A stretch of 64,000 nt of DNA. Origin: Caldilineaceae bacterium. Its GTDB lineage: Bacteria > Chloroflexota > Anaerolineae > Caldilineales > Caldilineaceae. Below, piece by piece: positions 60,705-64,000 of the stretch. Position numbers and translations under genes: made by a program. How positions within the stretch are numbered: the first letter of the stretch is position 1; the number at the start of each line of letters is the position of its first letter. The notes beneath the pieces are model-generated. The model saw only the letters and a list, made by a program, of their open reading frames with translations, was not told where the DNA came from and ran no database searches. The stretch is from positions 31,501-95,500 of the forward strand of contig JAJEBF010000026.1 in the NCBI GenBank assembly GCA_022824025.1, given 5' to 3'.

Positions 60705-61110
60705 TCCACACCGCCCCTCTCCGTCAACCCTGAATCCAGCGATCGCCCTCCCCTCTCCCCCGTCCGCGCTCAGCCCCCCTTACTCACCCCCTCAACCCCC
60801 TGTAAAGCCGCCCCTTGTGGGCGCCCGTGTCCGGTCCCGCCAACTCCTCCCTTACGCCCCTAACCGCCCACCCCGCATGCTTCCTGCAAGCCCGCTCCCT
60901 GTCTATACGCGCCCACCAACCACCAACCACTGCCGTAAAGCCACCCCTATCCACGCGAACGCAACAAAACACCAGTAACAGGGTCAATTCTTTGCCGACC
61001 TAAGCCATTTCCGGTTACAGTATTATGGACGAACAGCCGTCCAGCGGCGGCCTCATTCGCGCCGCGGCTCAATCGAAAACATAGCGCCTACGAACATCTG
61101 GAGGACCACC
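60705..61110. other. Intergenic region between the ligase and SDR genes
   Basis: 406 bp of C-rich sequence. It contains two related strings TGTAAAGCCGCCCCT (60800) and CCGTAAAGCCACCCCT (60933), a CCAACCACTG repeat piece at 60911-60932, and a weak promoter for the SDR. No protein-like frame. Confidence 0.5.
60992..61021 (+). promoter_or_regulatory. Candidate promoter of the SDR gene
   Basis: TTGCCG (60992-60997), an 18-bp spacer, TACAGT (61016-61021), leaving a leader of about 80 nt before the ATG at 61111. Confidence 0.35.
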
Positions 61111-61941
61111 ATGTACAACCTGTCAGGAAAGACTGCCTTCGTCACAGGAGCCGGGGGCGAACACGGCATCGGCCGCGGTATCGCGTTGCGCCTGGCCGCA
61201 GATGGGGCCGACGTCGTCGTTACCGACCTCGTAGAGAAACCCTATTCCGAAGCCGACTGGGAAGGCCTGCCTGCCTTGCAGGCTGAAATCGAAGGCATGG
61301 GGCGCCGCTCTCTGGCACTGACCTGTGACGTCACCGACGTCGTCTCCGTCGAGAACGCCATGCAACAGGCCATTGACGCCCTCGGCCAAATCGATATCCT
61401 GGTCAACAACGCAGCGGCCCGCGGCGGCAGAGATCGCGTCCCCGTCGTCGACCTCGAAGAGGACGAGTGGGACCGTGTTATGTCCGTAAACCTCAAGGGC
61501 TCCTTCGTCTGCAGCCGCGCAGCCGCGCGCCACATGGTCGACCGCGGCGGCCGCGGCCGCATTATCAGCGTCTCCTCAGTCTTGGGCTTGCGCGGCATCG
61601 CCCGCTTTGCCGCCTATTGCTCATCCAAATTCGGCATCGTCGGACTGACACAGTCCCTCGCCCAGGAGCTGGCTGAATTCGGCATCACCGTCAACGCCAT
61701 CTGCCCCAGCCTCACGCCCACCGAACGAGTTGGACATATGACCAACCTGTTTGACAACCCAGCCCTGCAAGTAAAGGACGCTACCGACGCCCTCCTGTCC
61801 GGCGCCGCGGGAAGCACGCCAATTGGCCGTCTTGCTCAGACCGACGACCTTGCCCACGCGGTCTCCTTCCTGGCCTCCGACGGAGCCGACTTTCTCACCG
61901 GCCTTTCGATTCCTGTCACGGGCGGCTCCTTCATGCGCTAG
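61111..61941 (+). CDS. SDR family NAD(P)-dependent oxidoreductase
   Basis: 276 aa. TGAGGEHGIGRG is a cofactor motif with one extra residue (TGAGGxxGIG), NNAA in VNNAAAR, IISVSSVLG for Ser, and YCSSKFG for Tyr/Lys. The C-terminus DFLTGLSIPVTGGSF is typical. The insertion of one or two residues in the glycine loop is seen in some 3-oxoacyl-ACP-reductase-like enzymes. GGAGG precedes the ATG. Substrate not predictable. Confidence 0.92.
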   Translation: MYNLSGKTAFVTGAGGEHGIGRGIALRLAADGADVVVTDLVEKPYSEADWEGLPALQAEIEGMGRRSLALTCDVTDVVSVENAMQQAIDALGQIDILVNNAAARGGRDRVPVVDLEEDEWDRVMSVNLKGSFVCSRAAARHMVDRGGRGRIISVSSVLGLRGIARFAAYCSSKFGIVGLTQSLAQELAEFGITVNAICPSLTPTERVGHMTNLFDNPALQVKDATDALLSGAAGSTPIGRLAQTDDLAHAVSFLASDGADFLTGLSIPVTGGSFMR

Positions 61942-62162
61942 ACCGATCCTTAATCAGGGCCGCGTGCTCACCCAAGTCAGCGCATCGTTCCAAATATAGC
62001 CGCTCGTCTTGACAGCGTGGCCCGAATAAGGAGCCATTCCGCTTGTGTTCATCCATGCGCAATTCCGTTAGTCCAGCATGCTATGAACCTTGACATACAG
62101 CCCTCTCCGGGCGCACCGTCCTCCAATGCCCTGGCAATCCTCCACCGCGTCTTCTGCCCCCA

Positions 62163-63593
62163 ATGACGAGAGCTTCTCAAGCGCCGCCAATTGACCGCAA
62201 ATGGCTGATCTTCGCCGCGCTGGGGACTGGCGTCTTCCTGGCCTCCTTCAATATCGGCATTGCCAACGTCATCCTCCCGACACTGGTCATGGAATTCAAC
62301 GTGGACTTTGCCCTTGTCCAGTGGGTCGTTCTTTCTTTTACCCTGACGCAAACCGCCATCTCGCCCGCCGTGGGCCGCCTGGGCGATATGCTGGGCCACA
62401 AGCCCATCTTCCTCTGGGGCACGATCGCCTTCGCCCTCGGCTCCATTCTGGCCGGCCTGGCCCCCAACATTGCGCTCCTGCTGGCTTTTCGCGTCGTTCA
62501 GGCTGCCGGCGGCGCCTTTGCCATCGCCTTAAGCATGGGAATCGTCACCGAGACCTTTCCCAGTTCGGAGCGGGGCAAGGCGCTTGGCCTCTTCAGCGCC
62601 GCCGTCTCCGCCGGCGGAGTCGCCGGCCCTCTCCTCGGCGGCGTCCTCCTCGACCTCCTCTCCCGGCGCTGGACCTTCTTTGTCGGTTTTCCATTGAGCT
62701 GTATCAGCCTGGCCCTCGCCTGGCTCTATCTCCCCCAAGACCGCCCTCGCGGCAAAGAGCGGTTCGACTGGACCGGCGCAACCACCTTCTCAGCCGGCCT
62801 CCTGGCGCTCATGCTCTTCCTGACCGTCGGCGAGAGCAGAGGCTACGGGTCGCCCCCGATGATCGGCCTGTTCGCCTTCGCCCTGTTCACGCTTGCGCTC
62901 TTCATCCACACAGAAAGGCGCGTCAAGGAGCCACTGCTCGATCTCACCATCTTTCGCAGCCCCCGGTTCAGTCTGAGCCTGTCGACGCGCCTCATCAGCT
63001 TCATCGTGTTCGGCGGCGTCTCGCTGATCTTCCCCTTCTATCTGACAAACCTACTGACCCTCGAACCTTCTCTCGTCGGTCTCCTTTTGGCGATCACTTC
63101 CCTCTTCTTTGGCTTGGCCTCGCCAATTGCCGGCGCCCTGTCGGATCGGTTCTCGTTCCACATCATCGCCGGCGCGGGGCTCGTCATGTTGGGGTTTGGC
63201 TGTTTCACGGTCAGCACCCTGAATGCCGATACCTCCGTCCTTGGGTTCATCCTGCGGGTTACGCCCCTGGGGCTCGGCATGGGCCTCTTCCAGTCGCCCA
63301 ACAACAGCGCCGTGATGGGGGCCGTCCCACGCGAACGGCTCGGCGTGGCCAGCGGCCTCAACACGATCGGACGCACGCTCGGCCGCACCTCAGGCGTTGC
63401 CGCGCTCGGCGCCCTTTGGGCCGTCCGCGTCTCCCACCACGCCGGCCCCGAATTCACCGGCAGCGTAACCCAAGCCGCGGCTGCCGCGCAGGTCGCCGGC
63501 CTGCGCGACGTCTCCTACACCGCCCTGGCCATTGTCCTCCTCGGCCTCGCCCTCAGCGTATGGGGCTTTCTCAAGGACAGAGCGCCGGCGTAA
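62163..63593 (+). CDS. MFS transporter, DHA2-like (14-helix type)
   Basis: 476 aa, about 14 hydrophobic helices. Motif A is GRLGDMLGHKP and motif C GVAGPLLGGVL, both diagnostic for drug/proton antiporters. VQWVVLSFTLTQTAIS holds the motif D1-type helix. Exports drugs or metabolites from the cytoplasm in exchange for protons. Start ATG after a weak ribosome site; 221-bp gap to the SDR without clear promoter. The C-terminal helix ends in WGFLKDRAPA. Confidence 0.9.
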   Translation: MTRASQAPPIDRKWLIFAALGTGVFLASFNIGIANVILPTLVMEFNVDFALVQWVVLSFTLTQTAISPAVGRLGDMLGHKPIFLWGTIAFALGSILAGLAPNIALLLAFRVVQAAGGAFAIALSMGIVTETFPSSERGKALGLFSAAVSAGGVAGPLLGGVLLDLLSRRWTFFVGFPLSCISLALAWLYLPQDRPRGKERFDWTGATTFSAGLLALMLFLTVGESRGYGSPPMIGLFAFALFTLALFIHTERRVKEPLLDLTIFRSPRFSLSLSTRLISFIVFGGVSLIFPFYLTNLLTLEPSLVGLLLAITSLFFGLASPIAGALSDRFSFHIIAGAGLVMLGFGCFTVSTLNADTSVLGFILRVTPLGLGMGLFQSPNNSAVMGAVPRERLGVASGLNTIGRTLGRTSGVAALGALWAVRVSHHAGPEFTGSVTQAAAAAQVAGLRDVSYTALAIVLLGLALSVWGFLKDRAPA

Positions 63594-63691
63594 ACATACC
63601 AACGCAGCCCGTAGCAGGGCTTCGATTCAGGCGTGGTCAACGACGACTGCGAACCGCAATCGGGCGGACGCGCAGAGCCCGCTGCCTACCC

Positions 63692-63796
63692 GTGGCCTGC
63701 CCGAACCCCGAAGGAATCTTCGTCATCACAGGATATGAACTGAGAGGCAGGCAACTGGCCGCTTATCGAAGCCGCATGAGAAGGAGAGGCAAATGA
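63692..63796 (+). pseudogene. Possible toxin C-terminal remnant or short leader peptide
   Basis: A GTG-started 34-codon frame encoding CPNPEGIFVITGYELRG and a tail of RSRMRRRGK. The strand FVITGYEL followed by a basic AYRSRMRRR end resembles the C-terminus of RelE/BrnT-like toxins. Its TGA overlaps the ATG of the next gene by 4 nt, as in coupled pairs. The N-terminal part of such a toxin is not found in any frame upstream, where the frame is low complexity. Could equally be chance. Confidence 0.3.
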
Positions 63797-63993
63797 AAGA
63801 TCCCAACCAATACGCTCCAGGCTGGAACCTGGAACGCGTCCGCCGCGTGATCCAGCATTACGACTCCCAGTCCGACGAAGAGGCCGTTGCCGAAGACGAA
63901 GCCGCCTTTGAAGATCGCGCTACGACCGTCATGGACATACCCGTCGAGCTGGTCCCGGCCGTAAGAGCCCTCCTCGCCGAGTACACCGATTAG
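63793..63993 (+). CDS. Hypothetical protein, antitoxin-like
   Basis: 66 aa acidic protein. NQYAPGWNLERVRRVIQHYDSQ at the start, EEAVAEDEAAFED in the middle and VMDIPVELVPAVRALLA at the end. Proteins with this WxxERVxxxIxHY...AEDEAA outline occur beside small toxins in Cyanobacteria and Chloroflexota (from memory). GGAGAGG precedes the ATG. A partner could also lie beyond the window edge, 7 bp away. Confidence 0.65.
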   Translation: MKDPNQYAPGWNLERVRRVIQHYDSQSDEEAVAEDEAAFEDRATTVMDIPVELVPAVRALLAEYTD

Positions 63994-64000
63994 CCGGCTC

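Noticed and set aside
62201..63796. 531-codon plus-strand frame overlapping the MFS gene in another phase
   Set aside because: The body is Arg/Pro-rich shadow sequence. Only its last 34 codons, after the MFS stop, are kept as a possible toxin remnant.

Overview
The window (about 63% G+C, dense protein coding, both strands) looks like a chromosome segment of a free-living or sponge/sediment-associated bacterium, most probably a Chloroflexota member of the Anaerolineae/Caldilineales type. This is an inference from the four-domain S1 protein with an acidic tail, a Rex repressor, lipoprotein-anchored ABC binding proteins, and the mix of phytanoyl-CoA-dioxygenase-like, Gfo/Idh/MocA, DegT and M81-peptidase genes typical of that group's MAGs. 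No rRNA or taxonomic marker proves it.

Region 1 (1-12.4 kb) is mainly housekeeping: the end of glyS, a PhyH-type dioxygenase, an SDR, rex, rsmG, a Nudix hydrolase, a minus-strand translation group (rpsA, rpsU, infA), a MoxR/DUF58/DUF4129 operon and one tRNA-Arg(CCT).

Region 2 (12.4-34 kb) is accessory. It holds an M81 (MlrC-like) peptidase, an SDR, a beta-propeller glycosidase-like protein and a Gfo/Idh/MocA oxidoreductase; a VapBC pair; an MFS carrier; a lipoprotein adaptor / FtsX permease / double-ATPase ABC export operon; a second Gfo oxidoreductase facing a DegT aminotransferase and a heparinase II/III-like lyase; a Fic protein of lower G+C; and an HpaI-type aldolase.

Region 3 (34-51 kb) has a betaine-type ABC importer operon (proV, proW and two nearly identical binding-protein genes), a rhamnonate-dehydratase-like enolase, a glycosyltransferase, and a run of five Gfo/Idh/MocA genes with a second PhyH enzyme, a second DegT aminotransferase and an unknown protein. 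The last genes are a degenerate nuclease-like protein and a two-gene cassette of unknown function.

Region 4 (52-64 kb) is a sugar ABC importer operon (binding protein, two permeases, YesL-like protein) leading into a GH116-type beta-glycosidase. It is followed by a glutamine-synthetase-family ligase, an SDR, a 14-helix-type MFS exporter and a toxin-antitoxin-like end piece. The catabolic genes suggest a cell that imports glycosides, betaines and modified sugars and oxidises them with many paralogous dehydrogenases. Several intergenic regions carry 7-nt tandem repeats or G-rich blocks next to promoters.
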